A DNA stretch of 64,000 nt from Streptomyces abyssomicinicus (GCF_008974245.1 NZ_BBZI01000007.1:701629-765628); one strand, 5' to 3'. Numbered from the stretch's first letter, positions 16,219 through 25,014 are shown. Numbers and translations: made by a program. The notes: a model not told the origin generated them from the letters alone.

Positions 16219-17553
16219 GTGCAGGCTTCCCCGACCGCCGACCCACGTGAGCTGCGGCGCGTCCTCTGGTCCAGTTACTTCGGAACCCTCATCGAGTTCT
16301 ACGACTTCCTGCTCTACACCGCGGCGGCGAGCCTGGTCTTCGCGCACCTCTTCTTCAGCGACCTGCCGCCGCTCGCCGGCACCATCGCCTCGCTCGGCAC
16401 CCTCGCGGTCGGCTATGTCGCACGTCCGCTCGGCGCCTTCATCTTCGGGCAGATGGGTGACCGTCTGGGCCGGCGCGTCACGCTGGCCACCACCATGACG
16501 ATCATGGGTGTGGCCACCACCTGCATCGGCCTGCTGCCGACGGCGCAGCAGGTGGGCACCTGGGCCGCGGTGCTCCTGGTCGCCCTGCGGGTCGTCCAGG
16601 GCATCGCCGTCGGCGGTGAGTGGGGCGGCGTCGTCGTGATGGCGTACGAGCATGCCCAGGAGGGGCGCCGGGGCATCGCCGCCAGCGTCGTCAACGCCGG
16701 TACCGGCAGCGGCACCCTCCTCGCAGCGGCGATGCTGGCACTGTTCTCGCTGCTGCCCGACGACCAGTTCAACAGCTGGGGCTGGCGCATCCCGTTCCTG
16801 CTCAGCGCCGTCCTGATCGCCATCGGTCTGTGGATCCGTCTGCGGGTGACCGAGTCGCCGCTCTTCCTCGAGGAGAAGGAACGCCGCGAGGCCGACCCGG
16901 ACACGGCCCAGCGCCCGTTGCAGGCGGTCTTCGCCAACCCGGGCGCCCTCCTCACCGCTCTGCTGTTCGGGATAGCCCCGCTGGCCTTCAACGCGCTGGT
17001 CAACAGCTTCGGGCTGGTGTGGGCCAAGGACGAGGGCGGCCTCGGCCAGTCCTCGGTGCTGCTCGCCCAGTGCGTCGGCGCCGTCGTCAACGTCGGCCTC
17101 TCGCTGCCCTTCGGCCGGCTGTCGGACCGGATCGGCCGCCGGCCGATCATCGCGGCCGGCCTCGTGGGCGCCGCCGTCTTCAGCTACCCGTTCCTGCTGA
17201 TCATCAAGTCCGGGTCCCTCGCACTCACCGTGCTCGCCTACGCCGTCATCTCCGTCTTCATCAGCGCCGTCTTCGCCCCGCTGCCCGCGCTGCTGTCCGA
17301 CATGTTCGGCACGGCCGGCCGGTACACCGGAGCCTCGCTGTCCTACCAGGTCGCGGCCACGCTCGCCGGAGGCTTCGGCCCGCTCGTCTACTCGGCGATG
17401 CTGGCCGACAGCGGCGGCCACGACATGGCCTCGGTGGCGCTGCTGGTGTGCGGTGTCACCGCCCTCGGCGCGATCATGACCTTCGCGAGCGGCCCTCGCC
17501 GCGACCGGGCTCCGCGGAAGGAGACGTCGCCCTCCCCGGCCGCGTCCCTCTGA
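16219..17553 (+). CDS. MFS transporter, metabolite:H+ symporter (MHS) family
   Basis: 444 aa from GTG at 16219, with AAAGGAG about 7 nt upstream. Twelve hydrophobic segments are visible. The N-terminus (YFGTLIEFYDFLLYTAAASL), loop 2-3 motif GQMGDRLGRRVTL and GGEWGGVVVMAYEHA are hallmarks of the MHS family (ShiA, KgtP, ProP, PcaT); the second-half motif is GRLSDRIGRR. It likely imports an aromatic or carboxylic acid with protons. It lies 119 bp after mhpB and 39 bp before the SDR in the same direction, so it is probably the uptake system of this pathway. Confidence 0.92.
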   Translation: MQASPTADPRELRRVLWSSYFGTLIEFYDFLLYTAAASLVFAHLFFSDLPPLAGTIASLGTLAVGYVARPLGAFIFGQMGDRLGRRVTLATTMTIMGVATTCIGLLPTAQQVGTWAAVLLVALRVVQGIAVGGEWGGVVVMAYEHAQEGRRGIAASVVNAGTGSGTLLAAAMLALFSLLPDDQFNSWGWRIPFLLSAVLIAIGLWIRLRVTESPLFLEEKERREADPDTAQRPLQAVFANPGALLTALLFGIAPLAFNALVNSFGLVWAKDEGGLGQSSVLLAQCVGAVVNVGLSLPFGRLSDRIGRRPIIAAGLVGAAVFSYPFLLIIKSGSLALTVLAYAVISVFISAVFAPLPALLSDMFGTAGRYTGASLSYQVAATLAGGFGPLVYSAMLADSGGHDMASVALLVCGVTALGAIMTFASGPRRDRAPRKETSPSPAASL

Positions 17554-17592
17554 ACAGCAGGACACCATCACCACGACCCGAAGGAGGGGCGC

Positions 17593-18354
17593 ATGTCCCC
17601 ACGACTGACCGGCCGCGTCATCGCGGTCACGGGAGCCGGATCCGGCCTGGGAGCGGGCTTCGCCCGCGCCCTGGCGAGGGAAGGCGCCCACGTGGCGGTC
17701 CTCGACATCGACGGGTCCGCGATCGAGGCCACGGTCGAGGACATCGTCGACGCCGGGGGAACCGCCTCCGGGCACCACGCCGACGTGCGGTCACGTGAAC
17801 AGGTCGCCACCGCGCTGCACGCGGCCGTGGCCGTCCACGGACGCCTGGACGTGATGATCAACAACGCCGGGATCAGCATCAGGAAGCCGTTCATGGAGAC
17901 CACCGAGGACGACTTCCGCCGGATCCACGACATCAACGTCACCGGAGTGCTCGTAGGGATGCAGGAGGCCGCGCGCGTCTTCCTCGAGCAGGGCGGCGGC
18001 GGAAAGATCATCAACCTGTGCTCGGCGGCCTCCCGCAAGGCCGGCCCGGATTTCTCCGCCTACGCAGCGAGCAAGTTCGCGGTCCTCTCCCTCGTGCAGT
18101 CCGGAGCCCGCGCCCTGGCTGGGCACGGGATCACCGTCAACGGAATCGCCCCCGGCGTCATCGACACCGGCCTGTGGGACTCGGTCACCGACCGGACGGC
18201 GGCACTCATGGACCAGTACGCCCACACCATCCCGCTCGGCCGGGTCTCGACCGCGGAGGATCTCGCGCCGACCGCGGTCTTCCTGTCGGCCCCCGACTCC
18301 GACTACATGACCGGGCAGGTGGTCGCCGTCGACGGCGGAATGCAGATGGTCTGA
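17593..18354 (+). CDS. Short-chain dehydrogenase/reductase
   Basis: 253 aa from ATG at 17593, with GAAGGAGGGG upstream. Classical SDR: cofactor motif TGAGSGLG (residues about 13-20), an acidic residue after beta-2 (VAVLDIDGS) indicating NAD preference, NNAG, active-site Ser and YAASK, and the C-terminal GQVVAVDGGMQ. The length is standard. It is last gene of the ring-cleavage operon. Possible roles are oxidation of a dihydrodiol to a catechol or of a side-chain alcohol before ring cleavage; the sequence does not decide which. Confidence 0.9.
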   Translation: MSPRLTGRVIAVTGAGSGLGAGFARALAREGAHVAVLDIDGSAIEATVEDIVDAGGTASGHHADVRSREQVATALHAAVAVHGRLDVMINNAGISIRKPFMETTEDDFRRIHDINVTGVLVGMQEAARVFLEQGGGGKIINLCSAASRKAGPDFSAYAASKFAVLSLVQSGARALAGHGITVNGIAPGVIDTGLWDSVTDRTAALMDQYAHTIPLGRVSTAEDLAPTAVFLSAPDSDYMTGQVVAVDGGMQMV

Positions 18355-18368
18355 GGCGGCAGGCCCAC

Positions 18369-18430
18369 GGCGCCGGGCCCGGCCCCGTGGCGAGGCTTCC
18401 CGGCGTGGCCCCGCCACCGGGGTCGGCGCC
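18369..18430. terminator. Likely bidirectional hairpin between convergent genes
   Basis: GGCGCCG at 18369-18375 pairs with CGGCGCC at 18424-18430, and inner CCCCG/TGGCG and CGCCACCGGGG segments extend the stem imperfectly. It lies between the convergent SDR and BNR-repeat genes. There is no U-tract, as usual in streptomycetes. Confidence 0.45.
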
Positions 18431-18447
18431 GGGGGCCCGGGCCCGCC

Positions 18448-19536
18448 TCAGCGGAGGACGGCGGCGCGTACACAGAGCACGTCCGGGAGGTGCGAGGCGA
18501 GCATCCGCCAGCTGTCGCCGTCGTCCGCGGACGCGTACAGCTCGCCGTTGCGGGTGCCGAAGTAGACGCCCGCGGGGTCCGCGTCGTCGGTGCACAGGGC
18601 GTCGCGGAGCACCACTCCGTAGTGGTCCTCGTCGGGCAGGCCGGCGGACAGCGGCTCCCACCGGCCGCCCCCGTCGGCGGTGCGGAAGACCCTGAGGCGC
18701 CGGCCGGCCGGAACCCGGTCGGAGTCGGCGTTGACCGGGAACAGGTAGGCGGTGGAGCCGCGGTGGGGATGGGCCGCGACCGCGAAGCCGAAGGTGGACG
18801 GCAGCCCCTCGCCGATGTCGCTCCAGTGGGCACCCGCGTCGTCGCTGCGGTAGACGCCCCAGTGGTTCTGCAGGTACAGCCGGTCCGGGTCGGCGGCGTC
18901 CCGGGAGATCTTGTGCACGCACTGCCCGAACTCCGGGTCGGGGTCCGGCAGGAAGACCGCCGAGACGCCCGAGTTGGAGGGGGCCCAGCTCGCGCCGCCG
19001 TCCGCGCTGCGGAAGACGCCCGCGGCGGACACCGCCACCGTCAGGGCGCCCGGATCGCGGGCGTCGGTGAGGATCGTGTGCAGGCCCTCGCCGCCCCCTC
19101 CGGGCGCCCAGCGGGAGCGGGTGGGGTGCTCCCAGAGCGGGCGGACCAGCGAGAAGCTCTCGCCGCGGTCCTCGGAGCGGAAGAGCGCGGCGGGCTCGGT
19201 GCCCGCGTACACCACGTCGGGCTCGACGGCGGACGGATGGAGCTGCCAGACGCGCTCCAGCGAGGCCCCGGTGTCCTGCGGGAACCGCACGGCGGGGCTG
19301 GACGGCTCACCCCAGGTGCGGCCGAGGTCGTCCGAGTGGAAGACCGACGGCCCCCAGTGGGAACTCACGCCGCCGACCAGGATCCGCGGCGTGGAGGCGC
19401 GGGTGTCGAGCGCGACCGAGTAGACGGCCTGGGCGTTGAAGTGCGGAGCGGGGTCGAACTCCCAGGAGCCGCCGGAGCGGCGGCGCGCGAGGAACAGACC
19501 CTTGTTCGTGCCTACGGCGAGCAGTACGTCGGCCAT
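18448..19536 (-). CDS. BNR/sialidase-like beta-propeller protein
   Basis: 362 aa. I chose ATG 19536 (MADVLLAVGTNKGLFLARRR) over GTG 19545 because AGAGG is correctly spaced only for the ATG. Asp-box-like repeats occur throughout: SVFHSDDLGRTWGEP, ALFRSEDRGESFSLV, GVFRSADGGASWAPS, GVYRSDDAGAHWSDI, RVFRTADGGGRWEPL and ELYASADDGDSWRML. These predict a six- to seven-bladed sialidase/VPS10-type propeller. No signal peptide or sialidase catalytic Arg triad is evident, so calling it a glycosidase is not justified. The partner and role are unknown. It stands alone on its strand. Confidence 0.85.
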   Translation of the reverse strand: MADVLLAVGTNKGLFLARRRSGGSWEFDPAPHFNAQAVYSVALDTRASTPRILVGGVSSHWGPSVFHSDDLGRTWGEPSSPAVRFPQDTGASLERVWQLHPSAVEPDVVYAGTEPAALFRSEDRGESFSLVRPLWEHPTRSRWAPGGGGEGLHTILTDARDPGALTVAVSAAGVFRSADGGASWAPSNSGVSAVFLPDPDPEFGQCVHKISRDAADPDRLYLQNHWGVYRSDDAGAHWSDIGEGLPSTFGFAVAAHPHRGSTAYLFPVNADSDRVPAGRRLRVFRTADGGGRWEPLSAGLPDEDHYGVVLRDALCTDDADPAGVYFGTRNGELYASADDGDSWRMLASHLPDVLCVRAAVLR

Positions 19537-19713
19537 GCCGGCCACCTCTCAGGACGTCGTCGTCCGGATGGGAGCGAGTCGGACACGGCCAGTCTGCACG
19601 GTGCCACCGACAACGCCGCGGAGCCGCGGACGGACCGGCCGCCGCCGGGCCTCGTCCCCCTGCCCCGACGAGGGGTGACGCCTCGTCGGAGCGGTCGCGG
19701 CCCTCGGGTGCCG

Positions 19714-20367
19714 CTAGCCGCGCATGGCGTCCATGCGCGCGATCTCCGTGGTCTGGGTGGCGATCACGTCGTCGGCCATCTCCTCGGCACGGATGTTGTT
19801 GCCGTTCGCCTTCACGTCCGCCGCCATGGCGATCGCGCCCTCGTGGTGAGCGGTCATCAGGTCGAGGAAGAGCCCGTCGAACTCGGCGCCGTCGGCGGCC
19901 TCGAGCTCCTTCATCTGCTCGGGGGTGGCCATGCCCCGCATCCCCTGGTGGCCGTGGGCGCCGGCGTCCTTCCCGGAGCCGTGCTCGTCCAGCCACCCCT
20001 CCATCATGTCGATCTCCGCGCCCTGCACGTCCGCGATGCGCGAGGCCAGGCCCCTGACCTCCTTCGACGCGGCCCGGTCGGGGGCCAACCGGGCCATCTC
20101 CAAAGCCTGTTCGTGGTGCTCGACCATCATCCGGACGTACGAGACGTCGGCGCTGTTGGGGGAGTCGTCCTCCTTGCGGTGCTCCGCCGCGTCCTCCGCG
20201 GAGAGGGTCCTGTTCGGCTCGCCCGGTCTCCCCGGAGCGATCACGGAAGCCCCCTGGGCCGCGCCCGATCCGGAGTCCGCACCGGAGTCACAGCCGCCGA
20301 GCGCGAGGAGGGTCAGGGGCAGCGCGGCGGTGACGATCGCTGCTCGCAGGACGCGACGGATGGGCAC
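19714..20367 (-). CDS. DUF305 family lipoprotein
   Basis: 217 aa from GTG at 20367, with GGGAGG upstream. The N-terminus is a lipoprotein signal (RRVLRAAIVTAALPLTLL, then ALGGC lipobox, Cys near residue 27). The mature protein is a DUF305 four-helix ferritin-like domain duplicated as two His-His/Met helices: MMVEHHEQALEMARLA (about residue 78) and LMTAHHEGAIAMAADV (about residue 175), with an intervening GHQGMRGM. The paired His/Met pattern suggests metal (often copper) handling at the outer face of the membrane. It is divergent from the secreted LVIVD gene, a neighbourhood I recall as recurrent in Streptomyces. Confidence 0.92.
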   Translation of the reverse strand: MPIRRVLRAAIVTAALPLTLLALGGCDSGADSGSGAAQGASVIAPGRPGEPNRTLSAEDAAEHRKEDDSPNSADVSYVRMMVEHHEQALEMARLAPDRAASKEVRGLASRIADVQGAEIDMMEGWLDEHGSGKDAGAHGHQGMRGMATPEQMKELEAADGAEFDGLFLDLMTAHHEGAIAMAADVKANGNNIRAEEMADDVIATQTTEIARMDAMRG

Positions 20368-20424
20368 GGTGACCTCCCGGAGGGACGGTTGACGGTTGCT
20401 CGGCTTCCAGCACCGTCCTAGCAC

Positions 20425-20558
20425 GGTTCCACCAGCGTGTGATCGTAAAATCTTATGTTAATTGTATTTCGAATCTATTGATCTGTGCATGACGCAGCCC
20501 ATACTGCTGGGGTCCGTCCACCGCTCGGTGTGTGAACGGACCGAAGAGGGAGGATGAA
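20425..20558. promoter_or_regulatory. AT-rich divergent promoter region
   Basis: The stretch at about 20440-20490 (for example TAAAATCTTATGTTAATTG) is far more AT-rich than its surroundings and lies between the divergent DUF305 and LVIVD genes. It must carry promoters for both. No single clean -35/-10 pair can be assigned. Confidence 0.5.
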
Positions 20559-22049
20559 GTGCTCAGACTGAACCCCCGAAAGCAGCGGAGACGGCTGGGA
20601 GTCGCGGCCACCGCCGCCGGTCTCATGGCAGCCCTGCTCACGGCAGCCCCCGCCGGCGCCGTCCCCGGTCCGGGCGACCTGCCGGAGAAGAAACTCTCCA
20701 GCAGCGTCCAGGCCGAGGTCGAGGCGGCCATCGACAACGGTGAGATACCCGCAGTGGACGAGATCGTCCACTCCCGCAACATCGAGCATGTCAGCAACAC
20801 CCCGAAGGACCTCCTGCCCGGCACCAACTCGGACCTCGCCTTCCAGGGCCGCTACGCGTTCTCGGGCAACTACGACGGATTCAAGGTCTTCGACATCAAG
20901 AATCCGAAGAAGCCCAAGGTCGTGGCCCAGGTCCTCTGTCCCGGATCGCAGAACGACATCTCGGTCTCGGGCGACCTCCTCTTCCTCTCCACCGACTCCT
21001 CGCGCAGCGACGACTCCTGCAACAGCACCACGCAGCCGGTGACGGAGAAGTCCTCCTGGGAGGGCATCAAGATCTTCGACATCAGCGACATCACCGCGCC
21101 GCAGTACGTCGCCGCCGTCGAGACCGCCTGCGGCTCGCACACCCACACCCTGCTGCCGGACGGCGACGACGTCTACGTGTACGTCTCGTCGTACTCGCCG
21201 AACGCCGCCTACCCGGACTGCCGGCCGCCCCACGACGGCATCTCCGTCATCAAGGTGCCGACCGACGCCCCGGAGACCGCGGCCGTCGTCGACTTCCCGG
21301 TGCTGTTCCCCGGTGAGGGCGAGCTCGGCGGCGGCAACCCCGGCTCCCCGGTGAACCCGGGCGTCTCCCGCACCACCGGCTGCCACGACATCACCGTCCT
21401 CCCGTCGAAGAACCTCGCGGCGGGCGCCTGCATGGGCGACGGCATCCTGATGGACATCTCCGACCCGGCCGCCCCGGTCGTCATCGACCAGGTCCAGGAC
21501 AACGTGAACTTCGCGTTCTGGCACTCGGCGACGTTCAACCTGGACGCCGACAAGGTCGTCTTCACCGACGAGCTCGGCGGCGGCGGCATGGCCACCTGCA
21601 ACGCGGAGATCGGCCCGAATCGCGGCGCCAACGGCATCTACGACATCGTCGGCAAGGGCCACAAGGCCGAGCTGCGGTTCGTCAGCTACTTCAAGATCCC
21701 CCGTCACCAGGCCTCCACCGAGAACTGCGTGGCGCACAACGGCTCGCTGATCCCGGTCAAGGGCAAGGACATCATGGTCCAGTCCTGGTACCAGGGCGGC
21801 GTGTCCGTCTGGGAGTTCACCGACTCCGAGAACCCGAAGGAGATCGCCTACTTCGAGCGCGGCCCGCTGCCCAACGGCGGTGGCGGCGGCACCTGGTCGA
21901 CGTACTGGTACAACGGCTACCTGTACTCGAACGACATGGCCAAGGGCTTCGACGTCCTGAAGCTCAACGACCGGCGTACCAACCAGGCCAACAGCGTGCA
22001 CCTGGACGAGCTCAACGCCCAGACCCAGCCGAAGTACTACCGGAGGTGA
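20559..22049 (+). CDS. Secreted LVIVD-repeat beta-propeller protein
   Basis: 496 aa from GTG at 20559, with GAGGGAGGAT upstream. A Sec signal peptide with charged start (LRLNPRKQRRR), hydrophobic core and predicted cleavage after PAGA at about residue 36 precedes LVIVD-type blades: GNYDGFKVFDIKNPKKPKVV, WEGIKIFDISDITAPQYVAA, GDGILMDISDPAAPVVI and GGVSVWEFTDSENPKEIAYF. Several Cys pairs (for example GSHTHTLLPDG near ETAC, and TTGCHD) suggest disulfides. It probably acts in the cell envelope or outside. Codon use is strongly C-ending, hinting at good expression. A strong hairpin follows 45 bp downstream. Confidence 0.9.
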   Translation: MLRLNPRKQRRRLGVAATAAGLMAALLTAAPAGAVPGPGDLPEKKLSSSVQAEVEAAIDNGEIPAVDEIVHSRNIEHVSNTPKDLLPGTNSDLAFQGRYAFSGNYDGFKVFDIKNPKKPKVVAQVLCPGSQNDISVSGDLLFLSTDSSRSDDSCNSTTQPVTEKSSWEGIKIFDISDITAPQYVAAVETACGSHTHTLLPDGDDVYVYVSSYSPNAAYPDCRPPHDGISVIKVPTDAPETAAVVDFPVLFPGEGELGGGNPGSPVNPGVSRTTGCHDITVLPSKNLAAGACMGDGILMDISDPAAPVVIDQVQDNVNFAFWHSATFNLDADKVVFTDELGGGGMATCNAEIGPNRGANGIYDIVGKGHKAELRFVSYFKIPRHQASTENCVAHNGSLIPVKGKDIMVQSWYQGGVSVWEFTDSENPKEIAYFERGPLPNGGGGGTWSTYWYNGYLYSNDMAKGFDVLKLNDRRTNQANSVHLDELNAQTQPKYYRR

Positions 22050-22093
22050 CGCCGGGCGCCGGACGGTGGCTCACCGCCCGGCCCCGCACCTCC

Positions 22094-22130
22094 CGTTCCC
22101 GCCGTGCGGCCCAGCCGCACGGCGGGAACG
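22094..22130. terminator. 17-bp perfect-stem hairpin terminator
   Basis: The left arm 22094-22110 begins CGTTCCCGCC and the right arm 22114-22130 ends GGCGGGAACG; they are perfectly complementary over 17 bp around a CCA loop. It lies 45 bp after the LVIVD stop, between convergent genes, and should work in both directions. Confidence 0.85.
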
Positions 22131-22302
22131 TCGTTCCGGGGCCCACGTGCCACCGGTGCGTTCCGCCGAACCCGCCGTCCCGTTGACCGCACGGCGGCCC
22201 CGGGACATCCTGGAGGGCCGTCCGGGGCGACGCGGGGGAGCGCCCCGGACGGACCGAGGCCGCGCGCTCCGCTCAGCGCGGCAGGGCCCCCCGGCGAGGC
22301 AC

Positions 22303-22359
22303 GGGGCCCTACACGCGGCCGGGGCCCTACACGCGGCCGGGGGCCTACCGCGCGCGGCC
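22303..22359. repeat. 18-bp tandem repeat at the 3' end of the HAD gene
   Basis: GGGGCCCTACACGCGGCC occurs at 22303-22320 and again at 22321-22338; a third diverged copy begins at 22339 and contains the HAD stop codon. Loss or gain of a unit would shift where the HAD protein ends only if it altered the third copy. Confidence 0.75.
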
Positions 22360-23094
22360 GGGACCGGGGGCCGCAGCCGGGAGCACCGCCCGCAGCGCGT
22401 CGGGCCGCAGCCGGGGCGGGAGCGGATCGACGAAGCGCACTCCGCAGCCGAGCGCCGCGGCGCCCCCGTCGGCCCGGCGGTCGTCGCCCACCATCAGGGT
22501 CAGGGACGGTTCCGCTCCCAGGGCGTCGAGGGCCACGCGGAAGATGTCCGGCTCGGGCTTCTGCGCGCCGTGCTCGAACGACAGGGTGTAGGTGTCCACA
22601 TAGGCGTCGAGCCCATGTGCCCGGAACACAGGACGCAGATCCCACCCGATGTTGCTGACCACACCCACGGCCACACCCCGGTCGCGCAGTGCCGCCAGCA
22701 CCTCCAAGGCGTCCGGGTAGGGCTCCCAGGCCTCGGGCGTCATGTGGCGGTCGTACAGGGCGTCGTGCAGCGCGGGGTCCGGAAGCTCCACCCGGCGCGA
22801 CAGCCCCGTGTAGAGACCCCGGTGGAGTTCCGGGGTCCGGTCGCGGTTCTCCCAGGCGTCGGCCAAGTCCCCGGGCAACGCGCGCGGCACCGGGCCGCCG
22901 GGCAGCGCCCCCGCCTCCTCCAGCTCCCGCGCGGCGCGGAGGGTGTGCTCCTCCGTCATGGCGGTCCCGGTCGCCCGGAGCACCGCGCGCAGCCACGTCT
23001 CGACCGGCTCGATGCGGAACAGCGTCCCGGAGAAGTCGAACAGCACGGTCTCGAACCGCCTGGCGCCGGAGGCCGCGGGGGTGGAAGCGCTCAT
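22345..23094 (-). CDS. HAD family hydrolase with altered motif I
   Basis: 249 aa from ATG at 23094, overlapping the PAP2 stop as ATGA. Residues about 15-25 give motif I as LFDFSGTLF: the nucleophile Asp is present but the second, acid/base Asp of phosphatases is replaced by Ser. Motif II is VVSNIGWD, motif III Lys lies in GAQKPEPDIF, and motif IV is VGDDRRADG. The cap is helical (residues 30-110), subclass I. Loss of the second Asp is typical of HAD dehalogenases and some non-phosphatases, so activity may not be phosphate hydrolysis. Coupling to PAP2 suggests a shared lipid or nucleotide role (inference). Confidence 0.88.
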   Translation of the reverse strand: MSASTPAASGARRFETVLFDFSGTLFRIEPVETWLRAVLRATGTAMTEEHTLRAARELEEAGALPGGPVPRALPGDLADAWENRDRTPELHRGLYTGLSRRVELPDPALHDALYDRHMTPEAWEPYPDALEVLAALRDRGVAVGVVSNIGWDLRPVFRAHGLDAYVDTYTLSFEHGAQKPEPDIFRVALDALGAEPSLTLMVGDDRRADGGAAALGCGVRFVDPLPPRLRPDALRAVLPAAAPGPGRAR

Positions 23095-23840
23095 GCGCGA
23101 GAGCGTAGCCGCGGCCGCCGGTTCGCGGAGGAGCGCGAACCGGCCTCGCGCAGCCACGGCAGCCGTTCGTGGATCACCACCGCGGCGGCCACCGTCATGG
23201 CCCCCAGCAGCCAGCCGCCCACCACGTCCGAGAGCCAGTGGACCCCCAGCCAGACCCGGGTCAGCCCCACCCCCACGACGCTGACCACGGCCGTGGCCAC
23301 CGCCGCCCGCCACAGCCGGCGCCCCGCACCACGGCGGTGCAGGACCCACAGCAGCAGGCCGCAGCAGACGGCCGCGGTCATGGCGTGACCGGAGGGGAAG
23401 GCGGCGTAGCGGGCGTGGTCGACCGGATCGGGCCACACCGGCCGGGGCCGGTCGACGACGGCCTTGAGCACCTGCTGGAGCAGGGCCGCCACGGCCACCA
23501 CCGCCACCAGCCACAGCGCGGGCCACCACTGCGACCGGCGCCAGACGAGCCAGACGGCCACCACCACGGTCAGGGCGCGCAGCGTGAGCGGGTCCCAGAC
23601 CCAGTCGGTGAGCACGCGGAAGGCCGCCGTGAGGCCGTCCTCGTCGACCGCCCAGCGGTGGGTGGTCCGGGCGATCTCCGTGTCCATGGCGATCAGGGGC
23701 TGCCAGGAGGCCTCGACCAGGGCGAGGAGCACCAGGGAGCAGAAGGCGAGGAAGGCCGCCGTGCGCAGCGCGGCGTCGTGGAGCCGTCGGTGCGGGGCGG
23801 AGGGCGCGGCGAGGGGCGGGGCATGCGGGGAGAGGCGCAT
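23091..23840 (-). CDS. PAP2-family membrane phosphatase
   Basis: 249 aa from ATG at 23840. Six hydrophobic segments. The three-part phosphatase signature is intact: KAVVDRPRP (about residue 128), the FPSGHAMTAA motif (about 150) and TRVWLGVHWLSDVVGG (about 195), with catalytic His residues in parts 2 and 3. It acts on lipid phosphates such as phosphatidic acid or undecaprenyl pyrophosphate at the membrane. It is upstream of, and overlapping, the HAD gene. No ribosome site precedes the ATG; a CAGTAT hexamer 7 nt before it might indicate a leaderless mRNA. Confidence 0.92.
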   Translation of the reverse strand: MRLSPHAPPLAAPSAPHRRLHDAALRTAAFLAFCSLVLLALVEASWQPLIAMDTEIARTTHRWAVDEDGLTAAFRVLTDWVWDPLTLRALTVVVAVWLVWRRSQWWPALWLVAVVAVAALLQQVLKAVVDRPRPVWPDPVDHARYAAFPSGHAMTAAVCCGLLLWVLHRRGAGRRLWRAAVATAVVSVVGVGLTRVWLGVHWLSDVVGGWLLGAMTVAAAVVIHERLPWLREAGSRSSANRRPRLRSRA

Positions 23841-23940
23841 GGGGCCGATACTGACCCGGCCCGCCCCCCTGAAACCACCCTTTCGCGTCGTTCGCCGCCC
23901 GTGGTGGGCGGCAGGCGGCCGCGGTTCACCCGTCCGGACG

Positions 23941-24885
23941 TCAGCCGTGGTGGAGCACGCCCAGGCCCGGGGCGAAGGCGACCAGCAGCGGAACCGCGGG
24001 AACCAGGGCGCCCGCCGCCGTCAGCCCGAGCCGGCGGAACGGGCTCAGCCGGCGCGGCGGGGCGATCAGGCGATGGACGCGGTCCGGGACGTCCGCCCGC
24101 CCGCCGGAGGGCGTGGGGCCGAAGACGCCGCGGTCCTCGTTGAGGCCCACCAGGGCCAGCGCGACGGCGAGGCGGCCGTGGCGGCGGGAGGCCGAGTCGT
24201 CGGCGGCCAGCTCCACCAGCCGGTGGATCTCGTCGCGGAACGCGGCGAACACCGGCACCCGCGGGAACCCCCCGGCCAGCGCGGAGGAGCAGTGCAGCAG
24301 CCAGTCGTGCCGGGCCCGGGCGTGCCCCTTCTCATGGGCGCGCACCGCGTCCAGCTCGCGCTCGCCCAGGCGGCGCAGGGCGGCCGTGGTGACCACCAGC
24401 CGGGGCTCGGGACCGGGCAGCCACCAGGCGTCCGGCCGGTCGGCCTCCAGCACCACCAGCCCGTCGGCCGCCGCGGCCTCGCCCGGCAGCACGGGCGCGC
24501 GTTCCAGCAGCGCGGCCCGGTCCCGGCGGCGACGGGAGCGCGTCCGTACCACCTCGCGGGTCAGCATGGCCGCCGTCCACAGCCCGCCGGCGGCCAGCGC
24601 CACCGCGGTCGCCGCGGCCCACGTGCCGGGCGTCCCCGCGGGCGCGTAGACGTCGACCACACGGCTGGGCGCGGGCGCGAAGACGTGGCCCCGCACCGCC
24701 TGCCAGGCGACCGCCGCGCTCAGCGTCATCGACAGGGCGAAACACAGCAGCACGGCCGCGACCACGCACTGCCAGACCCACAGGGCCACCACCGGCTCCC
24801 GGTCCACGTCCGCCCGCGCCAGAACACGGGGCGCGACGACGGCGGTCAGCGCGCCGAGCAGCAGCAGTGCCGCGGGGACCATCAT
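23941..24885 (-). CDS. M56 family (BlaR1/HtpX-like) membrane metallopeptidase
   Basis: 314 aa from ATG at 24885 (MMVPAALLLLGALTAVVAPR; Met 2 is an alternative). Three membrane segments precede a cytoplasmic zinc-peptidase domain: HEKGHARARHDWLLH (HExxH, about residue 195) and the downstream acidic ELAADDSASRRHGR, with further TM near the C-terminus. M56 peptidases usually degrade a paired BlaI/MecI repressor on signal. No BlaI-like gene is adjacent: only a DUF5134 gene lies upstream, 129 bp away. The sensor penicillin-binding domain of BlaR1 is absent. Confidence 0.9.
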   Translation of the reverse strand: MMVPAALLLLGALTAVVAPRVLARADVDREPVVALWVWQCVVAAVLLCFALSMTLSAAVAWQAVRGHVFAPAPSRVVDVYAPAGTPGTWAAATAVALAAGGLWTAAMLTREVVRTRSRRRRDRAALLERAPVLPGEAAAADGLVVLEADRPDAWWLPGPEPRLVVTTAALRRLGERELDAVRAHEKGHARARHDWLLHCSSALAGGFPRVPVFAAFRDEIHRLVELAADDSASRRHGRLAVALALVGLNEDRGVFGPTPSGGRADVPDRVHRLIAPPRRLSPFRRLGLTAAGALVPAVPLLVAFAPGLGVLHHG

Positions 24886-25014
24886 GGAGGGCAGCGTAGG
24901 AGCCCCGGCCGCGCCGGGGAACAAACCCGCGCCGCGAGTGACGTACGACACGCGGCACGGCGCGACGCGCAGGACCGGCGCGCCGCGCCGTCACCTCGTC
25001 AGGAGCCCACGCCG

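Noticed and set aside
15523..17778. 751-codon minus-strand frame opposite the dioxygenase and transporter genes
   Set aside because: Antisense to well-recognised MhpB, MHS transporter and SDR proteins.
20475..22001. 508-codon minus-strand frame opposite the LVIVD gene
   Set aside because: High Val/Asp/Gly/Arg shadow typical of GC-rich antisense; the plus strand has a signal peptide and propeller repeats.
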